Source: an uncultured Ruminococcus sp.
GTDB taxonomy: Bacteria; Bacillota; Clostridia; Oscillospirales; Acutalibacteraceae
DNA length: 64,000 nucleotides
Direction of reading: 5' to 3'
Assembly (NCBI GenBank): GCA_902802985.1
Contig: CADCOE010000024.1
Location: 1 to 64,000, forward strand
A program made the position numbers and the translations under genes. Positions within the stretch are counted from its first letter, which is position 1. Each line of letters begins with the position of its first letter. The notes beneath the pieces are model-generated. The model did no database searches. It was not told where the DNA came from and saw only the letters and a list, made by a program, of their open reading frames with translations. This document shows positions 17,808 to 26,268 of the stretch, piece after piece.

Positions 17808-18626
17808 TTAAAATTCTTTATCTTTCAGAGTTTGTAGTATTTCCCTGTACAGCTCTAAAATATCCGATACACCATCTCCGGACTTTTTTGTAAAGCGTCG
17901 CCGCCGCATATCCACCTCATCGCAGTGGGAAATACCTCTGCCGGAATTACTTTTTATTATACCTTTGAAGTCTCCGTGCATAACACCATCAGGTGTCAAA
18001 AATCCGTCATTTTCCCCCTCGATCATCTTTACTACTGAATATGGTATCAGCATAAATATATCACTAATGTTTTTATTCATTATGCAGGCATAACTCTGAT
18101 AATAAATATCCGGTTCGTCAGGATTGTCTTGATTAAACTGACGGGCAAAACCAGTGGAGAATGACTGGATTGTTTTGTATGTATGAGGAGCTTTGTCATC
18201 AAGAATTCTCATCCACAGATCTGTACAGCCGCTTCCGAGTTTAATAGGGAGCTGAGGTAAGGTTAATATTGCATCAATGGTTTTGGAACCATTATGAGGC
18301 GTATTGATAGTAGTAAGTGAAGCAACATATGGTGCCGTTCCCAACTGACAAATAGCATAACGCATATCCAGCCCGCCTTTTGAATGAGCGATTACATTCA
18401 GTTTTTCCGCTCCTGTTGCCAAAATGATTTTTTCGATGCGTTCTTTAAGAGTATATGCGTTATCCTCAATAGTACCGTTGCTGTCCTGACATCCATAAAA
18501 TACCCGGTTGTCGTCATCAATAAATATTTTCGGAATATGCCCCCAGTAATTAATCAATTTTCTATCACGAAATCCCATTCCGTGAACGAACAGTATAGGA
18601 TATTTAAGCAATATCATCCACCTCAT
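17808..18626 (-). CDS. Lipase / esterase-like alpha/beta hydrolase
   Basis: 272 residues from the first ATG. YPILFVHGMGFRDRK is the oxyanion-hole HG motif of class-2 lipases; NVIAHSKGGLDMRYAI holds the nucleophile Ser in an HSKGG elbow; TINTPHNGSKT is typical of PGAP1/lipase_2 proteins. The acid may be the Asp of GENDGFLTPDGV and the His that of GISHCDEVDM. No signal peptide is visible, so it is probably cytoplasmic. The start is uncertain: AGGTGG directly abuts the ATG at 18617, and a TTG at 18611 has better spacing. It stands alone between two matching hairpins, which suggests it arrived as cargo. Confidence 0.8.
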   Translation of the reverse strand: MRWMILLKYPILFVHGMGFRDRKLINYWGHIPKIFIDDDNRVFYGCQDSNGTIEDNAYTLKERIEKIILATGAEKLNVIAHSKGGLDMRYAICQLGTAPYVASLTTINTPHNGSKTIDAILTLPQLPIKLGSGCTDLWMRILDDKAPHTYKTIQSFSTGFARQFNQDNPDEPDIYYQSYACIMNKNISDIFMLIPYSVVKMIEGENDGFLTPDGVMHGDFKGIIKSNSGRGISHCDEVDMRRRRFTKKSGDGVSDILELYREILQTLKDKEF

Positions 18627-18855
18627 ACTATTACACGCAGTTTTTTGTCAACATTACCAATATAACCTAATGCATTTAAACTTAATCCCACTTCATCCTT
18701 TACCATATTTTTTCTATTGTTCCAAATGGCTTATTATAAATGAATATCCCATCTACATATTTTGTTAGAAAGATCAATCATTGTCAGCGTGGATTTCTAT
18801 ACTATGTTCTGCTTTTCCATTATAACATTATCGTTTTACAATACTAAGAAAAAAA

Positions 18856-18914
18856 GTCAGCCTTGCGGCTGACGGGCAATTCATCTCTCCGCCTATAGAG
18901 GCGGAGGATTTTTT
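18856..18914. mobile_element. Possible solitary IS200/IS605-type right end, also the phosphoglucomutase terminator
   Basis: Hairpin GTCAGCC-TTGC-GGCTGAC (18856-18873), then GGGCAATTCATC and a second hairpin CTCCGCCT-ATAG-AGGCGGAG (18887-18906), then GATTTTTTGCTC. A small hairpin followed by 'GGG(C)AATTCATC' and a GC-rich hairpin is the known look of IS200/IS605 right ends and of the 3' part of TnpB-linked RNAs. No tnpA or tnpB is nearby. On the minus strand the first hairpin is followed by TTTTTTTC and would end the phosphoglucomutase transcript. The remainder of 18627-18855 shows nothing. Confidence 0.55.
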
Positions 18915-18933
18915 GCTCATTTGGGTTAAAAAA

Positions 18934-20652
18934 TCAGATGCCAAGAATTTGTACCATAGACTTTACCATACTGTCAGCAGTAGCAAGAGCTTCCTCGTTT
19001 GTTTTGCCTACAGCGGTAATATAAACCTTGATTTTCGGTTCGGTACCCGATGGTCTTACAATAGCAGCACCGCCGCCTTCAAGAGAATAAGACAGAACAT
19101 TTGATTTAGGAAGATCGATTTCTTCTTGTACGCCTGTTGTCAGTGATTTGCTATAGGAATTGAGATAATCGGCGGTATCGGTTACTCTAAAGCCGGCGAT
19201 CTCTGTCGGATGGGCACTACGCAGAGAGGACATAATATCAGCCATTTTCTGCATACCGGCAGAACCGTCAAATTCAAAGCTTTCCGTTCTGTTGATATAA
19301 TATCCGTGTTCTTCGTAAATAGAATTCATTACCTGATCAAGAGTTTTACCCTGCTGACGGTAGTAAGCTGCCATTTCACAGATTAGCATAGAAGCAACAA
19401 CAGCATCCTTGTCCCTGACGTAAGAGCCGGCAAGATAGCCGTAACTTTCTTCAAAGCCAAACACGTATCTGTTTTCTTCGTGTTTCTGTTCCAGTAAAAG
19501 AATTTGTTCACCGATATATTTAAAACCTGTAAGGACTTTTTTAAGTTCACAGTTGTACTTTTCGCAAATTTTGTCCACGAGCTTACTGGTAACGATAGTT
19601 CTTACAGCAACAGGATTTTGGGGAAGTGTACCGTTTTTTCTGCGGCAGTCCAAGATATAATTCATCAGCATAATACCGGTTTCATTACCGGACATCAAAC
19701 GATAACCTTCGCTGCACTTTACGGCAATGCCGACACGGTCGCTGTCGGGGTCTGTTGCCAACAGAAGATCCGGCTGTTCCTTTTCACAAAGATCAAGACC
19801 AAGAGCGAGTGCTTCTTTGATTTCCGGATTAGGATAAGGACAGGTAGTAAAATTACCGTCAGGATTTTCCTGTTCGGGAACCACAATGACATTTTCTACA
19901 CCGATCTGTGACAGAACCTTTCTGACCAGTTTATTTCCGGCACCATTCAGCGGTGTATATACTACTTTTAGTTCGGAATTTTTGCAGATACCGGGGTTAA
20001 CCGACTGTTTTCTGACGTTTTCTAAATAGCTGTCATACAGATCTTCACTGATGATTTCGATGCAGCCGTCTGCAACACCCTTGTCAAAATCAATGAGCTT
20101 AATATCACCGTTAAAGTAATCAACATTCTGGATTTCTTCAAAAACGGCATTAGCGTTCACATCTGTCATCTGACAACCGTCATTGCCGTAGCATTTATAG
20201 CCGTTATATTTAGCGGGGTTGTGGCTTGCTGTAACCATAATGCCGGCATCGGTTTTTAATTCACGCACAGCAAATGAAACAACGGGAGTCGGTTGAAGCT
20301 CGGAAGAGATATAAGCTTTGATACCGTTTGCGGCAAGTACTCTGGCGGCCTCTCTGGCAAACAGATCTGCCTTAATGCGTGAATCATAAGAAATCGCAAC
20401 GGACGGATTGGGATATTTTTTATTGAGGAAGTTGGCAAGACCTTGTGTAGCACGGCGAACAGTATACACATTCATACGATTGGTACCTGCACCGATAACA
20501 CCTCTCAAGCCTGCTGTGCCAAAGTTCAGTTCACGATAAAAACGTTCATAGATTTCATCTTCATTATTTTGAATGCTCTGCAGTTCTTCAATGAGATCTT
20601 TGTCATCATTGGCACTGTTGAGCCATAAATCATAAATTGTTTTTGTTTCCAT
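18934..20652 (-). CDS. Phosphoglucomutase / phosphomannomutase
   Basis: 572 residues, the size of the PgcA-type enzymes of Firmicutes that interconvert glucose 1- and 6-phosphate. In order: TAGLRGVIGAGTNRMN (substrate loop), the active serine S143 in MVTASHNPAKYNG, metal loop DPDSDRVG, sugar-recognition loop GFEESYGYL, and phosphate-binding RPSGTEPKIKVY. All four motifs are intact, unlike those of the paralogue at 21923. It is monocistronic with its own promoter and terminator. It supplies glucose 1-phosphate for glycogen or cell-surface polymers. Confidence 0.93.
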   Translation of the reverse strand: METKTIYDLWLNSANDDKDLIEELQSIQNNEDEIYERFYRELNFGTAGLRGVIGAGTNRMNVYTVRRATQGLANFLNKKYPNPSVAISYDSRIKADLFAREAARVLAANGIKAYISSELQPTPVVSFAVRELKTDAGIMVTASHNPAKYNGYKCYGNDGCQMTDVNANAVFEEIQNVDYFNGDIKLIDFDKGVADGCIEIISEDLYDSYLENVRKQSVNPGICKNSELKVVYTPLNGAGNKLVRKVLSQIGVENVIVVPEQENPDGNFTTCPYPNPEIKEALALGLDLCEKEQPDLLLATDPDSDRVGIAVKCSEGYRLMSGNETGIMLMNYILDCRRKNGTLPQNPVAVRTIVTSKLVDKICEKYNCELKKVLTGFKYIGEQILLLEQKHEENRYVFGFEESYGYLAGSYVRDKDAVVASMLICEMAAYYRQQGKTLDQVMNSIYEEHGYYINRTESFEFDGSAGMQKMADIMSSLRSAHPTEIAGFRVTDTADYLNSYSKSLTTGVQEEIDLPKSNVLSYSLEGGGAAIVRPSGTEPKIKVYITAVGKTNEEALATADSMVKSMVQILGI

Positions 20653-20708
20653 TTAAAAATCCCCCTCAGCGGTTAATGACATAAAAATGACTATAAATAG
20701 ATAAGTTT

Positions 20709-20737
20709 ATGATAGCATATTTTTCTTCATCTTTCAA
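20709..20737 (-). promoter_or_regulatory. Phosphoglucomutase promoter
   Basis: On the minus strand TTGAAA (20737-20732) and TATCAT (20714-20709) with 17-bp spacing. Confidence 0.55.
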
Positions 20738-20830
20738 CAATTACTTTTTGTTTTGAATGAATTTTTTACTTATTTTTTGATTTTCAATAATTCCCGTGAT
20801 AAAAAAACTAAAAATTTATGACATTTTTTC

Positions 20831-20859
20831 TTGTATTGCCGGCGGATTTAAGCTAAAAT
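20831..20859 (+). promoter_or_regulatory. Promoter of the 20957-24137 operon
   Basis: TTGTAT (20831-20836) and TAAAAT (20854-20859) with 17-bp spacing. The rest of the 20653-20956 gap is AT-rich with no other feature seen. Confidence 0.5.
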
Positions 20860-20956
20860 AGATTTAGAGTGCTGTATTAGAGATTAACAGGCTTTTTCAT
20901 CATATGAAAATATCGCTTTGACTATGCAGGCACAAAACTAAATACGGAGGAATTTT

Positions 20957-21904
20957 ATGTCATCGGAAACAAAAATTGATCAGCTTGATACGAACATCAC
21001 CGATGCCGAAGGTATCGCAGCGGATAATGCCGATACGCTTGCCGGGTCAGAAGAAACTTCTCCGAAACGTTCCCAACGCTCAAAAAAGTCCGGAAGAATA
21101 ACTCCCCTTACGGTTGCGGCGATTATTTTTATCCTGACGCTGCTGTTTTTTGGTGTATGGAAATGTTTCTTTGACACAAGCATTGTTGGCAGTTGGACAT
21201 TCAAAATCAATGAGGCTGAACGAAAATATACCTATAATTTTACATTTGAGGATGACAACGTGGTACGCTATCATTATGGCGGAAGAACGTTTATCGGCAA
21301 GTACAATTTCACGGAGAATAAACCACAGGTGCATATTTTCATTTCCAGTCTGGGAATGACGTTTATTGACGCTTATTTTGATTATTCTGTCACAGGCAAT
21401 ATTTTTACCGGCAGAGAGCTGCGGCTTACTGATAGAACTGGTCTGATTTTTCCGCCTGATGAAATAAGCGAAGAAACAGATCAATCCGATCTGGTCAAAC
21501 TCAAAAAGAAAATTGCCAAATCAAAAGAAGAGGACGGAATAAGATATTACACGCTTCCTTTTGAAAACTATTCTGTTGATCCGGAAATAAAAAAATATGA
21601 TAATTTCAAAGCGGACAGTAAACTGTTGGGGTCGTGGCTCTATAAGGATGACGAAACAGGTTATTCCTATACTTTCACATTTCATAAAAACGGTGTGATG
21701 GAGCAGTTATCCCCCGAAATTGCAATGACAGGCGGCTATCAGGTGAAGGATGGTATATGTACCTATAATTTTATCGCTGCCGGCGGAACCACCACTGATT
21801 ACAGTTTTGATTATACCGTTGACGGAAAAACACTGTTGATCAACGATGAAATCAAGCTGACAAAAACAGATAATAAATATGCCTATCAAACAGAAATAAA
21901 ATAA
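20957..21904 (+). CDS. Membrane-anchored protein with two lipocalin-like (DUF5640-type) repeats
   Basis: 315 residues. An acidic N-terminal tail and a basic patch (KRSQRSKKSGR) precede one membrane helix (about 50-70). Two similar beta-rich domains follow: IVGSWTFKINEAERKYTYNF at about 76-150 and LLGSWLYKDDETGYSYTFTF at about 225-312. The 'GSW....Y.F.F..dg......G.Y' pattern is that of DUF5640/lipocalin-like domains of Clostridia. The domains should lie outside the membrane. It starts after GGAGG and ends 18 bases before the divergent phosphohexomutase gene, so the two are co-expressed. Function is unknown. Confidence 0.75.
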   Translation: MSSETKIDQLDTNITDAEGIAADNADTLAGSEETSPKRSQRSKKSGRITPLTVAAIIFILTLLFFGVWKCFFDTSIVGSWTFKINEAERKYTYNFTFEDDNVVRYHYGGRTFIGKYNFTENKPQVHIFISSLGMTFIDAYFDYSVTGNIFTGRELRLTDRTGLIFPPDEISEETDQSDLVKLKKKIAKSKEEDGIRYYTLPFENYSVDPEIKKYDNFKADSKLLGSWLYKDDETGYSYTFTFHKNGVMEQLSPEIAMTGGYQVKDGICTYNFIAAGGTTTDYSFDYTVDGKTLLINDEIKLTKTDNKYAYQTEIK

Positions 21905-21922
21905 CAGGAGGACATTTGGGTT

Positions 21923-23608
21923 ATGTTAAATGATTTTTGGAAACAGTTTAAAAGCGGTACGGACATTAGAGGTGTTGCCGTAGAGGGTGCAGGCTACGAA
22001 GTTAACCTGACAGATGATACCGTTAAAGCAATGATTAACGGCTTTATTTTATGGCTTGCCAAAAAAACGGGAAAAGAAGCAGCCGAACTGAAAATTTCTG
22101 TGGGACGTGATTCAAGAATATCGGGTGAACATATTCTTGATATTGCTGCTGATACGATGCTTGCAGCAGGTGTTTTGGTAGTTAACTGTGATCTGGCATC
22201 TACACCATCTATGTTTATGACAACTGTGGAAATGAACTGTGACGGTGCTCTTGAAATTACAGCAAGTCACCATCCATATTATCGTAACGGATTGAAATTC
22301 TTCACACGAGAGGGAGGATTGGAAGGCAGTGATATTGTTGCTATTCTTGAATATGCACAAGAAGGAGCCGTTCCCATGGAATGTAGTGACGGCAAGCTGA
22401 TCGACTGCGATTATATGAGCCAATATGCACTGCGTCTTCGTGAAATGATGAAAGAAGCCATTCACTCCGATGATGATTACCATCACCCTCTCAAGGGATT
22501 CCGTATCGTAGTGGATGCAGGAAACGGCGTAGGAGGCTTTTATGCTACCGATGTGCTTGAAGCACTGGGTGCCGATATTAGAGGAAGCCAGTTCCTTGAG
22601 CCCGATGGAATGTTCCCCAATCATATCCCCAATCCTGAAGATAAAGACGCTATGGCATCTATTAGTGCGGCTGTTAAAAAAGCTAATGCACATCTCGGTG
22701 TTATTTTTGATACCGATGTGGACAGAGGAGGAGCCGTAGATGCATCAGGTAAAGAAATCAACCGCAGTCGTCTGGTAGCATTGGCTTCGGCTATTGCACT
22801 GGAAGGAAATGATGGTGGTTTGATCGTGACTGACTCCATTACGTCAAGTGGTTTGAAAGAATTTATCGAAAATGATCTCGGCGGCACACATCTTCGCTTT
22901 AAGAGGGGCTATAAAAACGTCATCGATGAGGCTGTCAAGCAGAATAACGATGGTGTGAATTGTCCGTTGGCAATTGAAACATCGGGACACGCTGCGATGA
23001 GGGAAAACTATTTTCTTGATGATGGTGCTTATCTTGTCACAAAGATCATTATTAAGATGGCACAGCTTCGTAAAGAAGGAAAAACACTGGAAAGTTTGAT
23101 TGAAAACCTGAAAGAGCCTGTTGAAAGCAAAGAAATCAGAATAAAGATTACCGAAAAGGATTTCCGTACTTATGGAGAGAAAGTGATCCGTGATTTGTTT
23201 GCTTATGCTGAAAAGCAAAGAACTTTCAAAATTGCAGAGGACAATCACGAAGGTATTCGTGTATCGTTTGATAAAAGAAACGGTAACGGATGGTTTCTGC
23301 TCAGACTGAGTGTGCATGATCCGATTATGCCGCTGAACATAGAAAGTGACAGCAAGGGCGGAGCGGAAAAAATTTATAAGAAGATACTTCCGTTCCTTGA
23401 AAGCTGTGAAGGACTTGATACCTATCAGCCGGCTGCCAAAACGACCAAAACCACAAAAAGAACAGCCAAAACCTTGGAAAAGACAGCTGTGAAAACAGAA
23501 GAAGAAACAGCAGCACCAACTCCTGTTGAAGCAGAAGCGGCAGTGAAAGAGGAAAAAGCCGAACCCAAAAAAGCAACGAGAAAATCTGCCAAAAAAACAG
23601 AAGAATAA
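21923..23608 (+). CDS. Divergent phosphohexomutase with a Lys/Ala/Glu-rich tail
   Basis: 561 residues of the alpha-D-phosphohexomutase family. Motifs in order: SGTDIRGVAV, catalytic S115 in EITASHHPYYRNG (TASHHP instead of TASHNP), metal loop D263-x-D265-x-D267-R268 in FDTDVDRGG, and AIETSGHAAMRENYFLDDG. The phosphate-binding segment is RLSVHDPIMPLNIES instead of the usual R-x-SGTEP, so the substrate may differ. Residues about 500-561 are a low-complexity tail of Lys, Thr, Ala and Glu (KTTKTTKRTAKTLEKTAVKT...), probably disordered and able to bind nucleic acid or partners. The sugar is unknown. The family is clear, the activity is not. Confidence 0.85.
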   Translation: MLNDFWKQFKSGTDIRGVAVEGAGYEVNLTDDTVKAMINGFILWLAKKTGKEAAELKISVGRDSRISGEHILDIAADTMLAAGVLVVNCDLASTPSMFMTTVEMNCDGALEITASHHPYYRNGLKFFTREGGLEGSDIVAILEYAQEGAVPMECSDGKLIDCDYMSQYALRLREMMKEAIHSDDDYHHPLKGFRIVVDAGNGVGGFYATDVLEALGADIRGSQFLEPDGMFPNHIPNPEDKDAMASISAAVKKANAHLGVIFDTDVDRGGAVDASGKEINRSRLVALASAIALEGNDGGLIVTDSITSSGLKEFIENDLGGTHLRFKRGYKNVIDEAVKQNNDGVNCPLAIETSGHAAMRENYFLDDGAYLVTKIIIKMAQLRKEGKTLESLIENLKEPVESKEIRIKITEKDFRTYGEKVIRDLFAYAEKQRTFKIAEDNHEGIRVSFDKRNGNGWFLLRLSVHDPIMPLNIESDSKGGAEKIYKKILPFLESCEGLDTYQPAAKTTKTTKRTAKTLEKTAVKTEEETAAPTPVEAEAAVKEEKAEPKKATRKSAKKTEE

Positions 23609-23621
23609 TATTTTGACCTGC

Positions 23622-24137
23622 ATGGACAAAAGATATAACACAAAACATTTTGTTACCTTGGCAATGCTTCTTGCAGTAGCGTTTGTATTGAGTTGGATAG
23701 AATATATGATCGCCTTGCCGATGATCATTCCAGGGATAAAAATTGGTCTTGCCAATCTGGCTATTTTATTTTCATTGTATTATTGTGGTTCAAAAGATAC
23801 CATAAGTGTGCTGTTGGGTCGTTTACTGTTGAATGCATTATTGTTTGGAAATATTGTATCGCTGATATACAGTGCGGCAGGAGGTTTGCTGAGTTATATC
23901 ATAATGAGTCTTTGCAAAAAAATCTTGAATGAGCGAATGGTAGGAGTCAGTATCATTGGCGGTGTTGTTCATAATATTGGGCAGCTGGCAGCGGCAATGG
24001 TGGTTCTTCGTACAATATATATTTTATACTATTTGCCGTACTTGATTGTGGGAGGCATTGCAGCAGGAGCAGTTAACGGTTTTGTCGTGAAAAAAATTCT
24101 TTCCTGTTCATATTTTTCTGTGAACCATTCTGAATAA
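23622..24137 (+). CDS. Gx transporter family membrane protein (heptaprenyl diphosphate synthase subunit I-like)
   Basis: 171 residues from ATG 23622 (TTG 23613 is possible; neither has a good ribosome site, so coupling to the upstream gene is likely). Five or so hydrophobic helices with short loops are seen. IPGIKIGLANLAILFSLYY and GRLLLNALLFGNIVSLIYSA are typical of the Gx/Hpre_diP_synt_I family, now regarded as a small-molecule (S-component-like) transporter instead of a prenyl synthase. It is the last gene of its operon and is followed by a strong bidirectional terminator. The NusG-like partner often found beside it is absent. Confidence 0.82.
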   Translation: MDKRYNTKHFVTLAMLLAVAFVLSWIEYMIALPMIIPGIKIGLANLAILFSLYYCGSKDTISVLLGRLLLNALLFGNIVSLIYSAAGGLLSYIIMSLCKKILNERMVGVSIIGGVVHNIGQLAAAMVVLRTIYILYYLPYLIVGGIAAGAVNGFVVKKILSCSYFSVNHSE

Positions 24138-24142
24138 AAACA

Positions 24143-24184
24143 AATCAACCGTTTCCCTCACGATGATGAGGGAAACGGTTGATT
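24143..24184. terminator. Bidirectional terminator
   Basis: AATCAACCGTTTCCCTCA and TGAGGGAAACGGTTGATT form an 18-bp perfect stem between the convergent Gx-transporter and sigG genes, with T-rich DNA on both sides. Confidence 0.92.
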
Positions 24185-24185
24185 G

Positions 24186-24968
24186 TTATAATTCTTTTTT
24201 TATTTTTTTGAGTACGTTTTTTTCGAGCCTTGATACTTGTGCCTGACTGATACCAATTTCTTCGGCAACTTCCATTTGTGTTTTTCCTTTGAAAAAACGA
24301 AGGGACAGTATTGTTTTTTCACGGTGATCCAAGGAGTGAATCGCTTCTTTCAAAGCAATTCCGTTAAGCCAGTTAGTATCATCATTGGCGTCCCCAAGCT
24401 GATCCATAACATAGATCGTATCGGTTCCATCGGAATATACCGGCTCATAAAGTGAAACCGGTTCAACGATCGCTTCGAAAGCAATCACTACGTTTTCTTT
24501 GGGAATATTTAATTCTGATGCAATTTCTTCAACAGTTGGCTCACGATTATTTTCAGTCGTCAGCCGTTCCTTGACCTGCATTGCGCGATAAGCTGTATCA
24601 CGCAGCGAACGGCTGACTCTTACCGAGTTGTAGTCTCTTAAATATCGCCGGACTTCACCGATGATCATAGGAACACCGTAGGTGGAAAAGCGTACATCTT
24701 TATCACAGTTGAAATTGTCGATTGCTTTTATCAGACCGATACAACCTACCTGAAACAAATCATCAGGATTTTCACCTCGATTGGCAAAACGCTGTATTAC
24801 ACTCAGCACAAGCCGGAGATTGCCGCTGATCATTTCTTCACGAGCCTGTTTTTGCTGAGAGGGAGTGCCATTGTGCATTATTGTGAGTAGTTCCTGCTTT
24901 TTATTTTCTGAAAGAACAGGGAGCTTAGAGGTGTTGACTCCGCATATTTCAACTTTATTATAAAGCAC
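24186..24968 (-). CDS. sigG: RNA polymerase sporulation sigma factor SigG
   Basis: 260 residues starting at GTG after GGAGGT. The diagnostic N-terminus NKVEICGVNTSKLPVL is that of forespore sigma-G. Region 2 reads NLRLVLSVIQRFANRG, DDLFQVGCIGLIKAIDNF; region 3 RVSRSLRDTAYRAMQVKERL; region 4 GKTQMEVAEEIGISQAQVSR. It directs late forespore transcription and shows that the organism can sporulate or descends from a spore-former. In Bacillus and many Clostridia sigG follows spoIIGA-sigE; here it stands without them, between a terminator and a ferredoxin gene. Confidence 0.96.
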   Translation of the reverse strand: MLYNKVEICGVNTSKLPVLSENKKQELLTIMHNGTPSQQKQAREEMISGNLRLVLSVIQRFANRGENPDDLFQVGCIGLIKAIDNFNCDKDVRFSTYGVPMIIGEVRRYLRDYNSVRVSRSLRDTAYRAMQVKERLTTENNREPTVEEIASELNIPKENVVIAFEAIVEPVSLYEPVYSDGTDTIYVMDQLGDANDDTNWLNGIALKEAIHSLDHREKTILSLRFFKGKTQMEVAEEIGISQAQVSRLEKNVLKKIKKEL

Positions 24969-24996
24969 GTTAATACCTCCATATGCTTGATGGAAA

Positions 24997-25026
24997 TAGT
25001 ATTGTCGTGCGAGTCAACTCTCATTC
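24997..25026 (-). promoter_or_regulatory. Possible sigma-F/G-type promoter of sigG
   Basis: On the minus strand GAATG (25026-25022), 18 bases, then AATACTA (25003-24997) matches the sigma-G pattern GHATR-N18-CATNHTA in all but the first -10 base. It would allow forespore expression and self-activation. Confidence 0.45.
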
Positions 25027-25042
25027 ATACCTCAATAAAAAG

Positions 25043-25076
25043 AAATGACAGATGTGCCGGAACACATCTGTCATTT
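25043..25076 (-). terminator. Ferredoxin terminator
   Basis: AAATGACAGATGTG and CACATCTGTCATTT form a 14-bp stem; on the minus strand CTTTTTATTG follows. Confidence 0.85.
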
Positions 25077-25115
25077 GTTTATGAGTTTGTATTATCGTTG
25101 CATTCCCAAAGGAAA

Positions 25116-25298
<183 letters not shown>

Positions 25299-25467
25299 TT
25301 ATAAATTATTTACCTATATTTTATCACACACAAAAAAAATTGCAATAGATTTTTCAAAAATTATTTTGTTATTTTGTGTTATTTTTCAAAATGATTTTCA
25401 TTTGATAAGTTTTGACTGCTGCTCAAAAATAATGAAACGATTTCTGTCTGAATTTGTATTTTATTCC

Positions 25468-25496
25468 TTTACGATAAATCGGGTTTGTGTTATAAT
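25468..25496 (+). promoter_or_regulatory. Promoter of the methyltransferase-maf operon
   Basis: TTTACG (25468-25473) and TATAAT (25491-25496) with 17-bp spacing. Confidence 0.6.
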
Positions 25497-25524
25497 AAAA
25501 GCATATTTGTTTGGGGGTGTTGTT

Positions 25525-26268
25525 GTGCTGGAAGAAGGGGAAAGACTGGAGCCGTTGGGAAACGGTATCAAGGTGATTGTATCCGATGAGCATAAATTTT
25601 GGACGGATACGGTGCTGCTGGCTAATTTTGCAGAGCCACGCCGCAAGGATATTGCCTGTGAGTTGGGCAGTGGATGTGGTGCTATCCCGCTGATATGGGT
25701 TCGTGATAACACTCCGAAAAGCGTAGCAGCAGTTGAAATTCAGGAGAAAGCCTGCTCTATGCTGAGCCGCAGTGTTGCCCTCAATCATCTTCAAGACAAA
25801 ATTCGTGTGATTTGTTCCGATTTACGGGATCTTGACGGCAAGCTGGAACCGTCAACATTTGATTTGGTAGTATGTAATCCGCCTTATAAAGCGGCAGGAA
25901 CAGGTATTCTTAATCCGCTTGATGCTCATAAAATTGCACGTCACGAATTGTCATGTACAACCGATGATATTACATCGGCTGCTGCCAGACTTTTGAAATA
26001 CGCAGGTAGGTTGTGTATGTGTCAGCGTCCCGAGCGGCTGAGCGACATTATTATGTCAATGAGAAAAAACGGCATTGAACCGAAACGTCTAAGATTTGTG
26101 CAGCAGCGTCCTGCCAAAGCTCCTAAGTTATTTTTGATAGAGGGAAAATTTGGTGGCAAACCAGGCGGTCTGACGGTCGAGCCTGTATTGTTTATCGAAA
26201 AGGAAGGCGGAGCGTTTTCTGACGAGATGATGTCGATTTATGGGGCATATAAGGAGGATTATGTTTGA
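25525..26268 (+). CDS. tRNA1(Val) adenine-37 N6-methyltransferase-like protein
   Basis: 247 residues from GTG 25525, with GGGGG 7 bases upstream; the frame extends further but that part overlaps the promoter. The SAM-binding motif is CELGSGCGAIPLIW and the N6-adenine methyltransferase motif is VVCNPPYKAAGTG. HKFWTDTVLLANF is the usual TrmN6/YfiC N-terminal block. It probably methylates a tRNA or another nucleic acid. Its TGA directly abuts the ATG of rsmI, a conserved Firmicute pairing (yabB-yabC). Confidence 0.85.
   Translation: MLEEGERLEPLGNGIKVIVSDEHKFWTDTVLLANFAEPRRKDIACELGSGCGAIPLIWVRDNTPKSVAAVEIQEKACSMLSRSVALNHLQDKIRVICSDLRDLDGKLEPSTFDLVVCNPPYKAAGTGILNPLDAHKIARHELSCTTDDITSAAARLLKYAGRLCMCQRPERLSDIIMSMRKNGIEPKRLRFVQQRPAKAPKLFLIEGKFGGKPGGLTVEPVLFIEKEGGAFSDEMMSIYGAYKEDYV

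Noticed and set aside
22844-23755. 303-codon open frame opposite the phosphohexomutase
   Set aside because: It is antisense to an established gene, is rich in Phe and Cys from reversed Lys/Glu codons, and has no ribosome site.
24143-24184. Insertion-sequence inverted repeat
   Set aside because: The arms are contiguous across a 6-base loop between convergent genes, which is a terminator.
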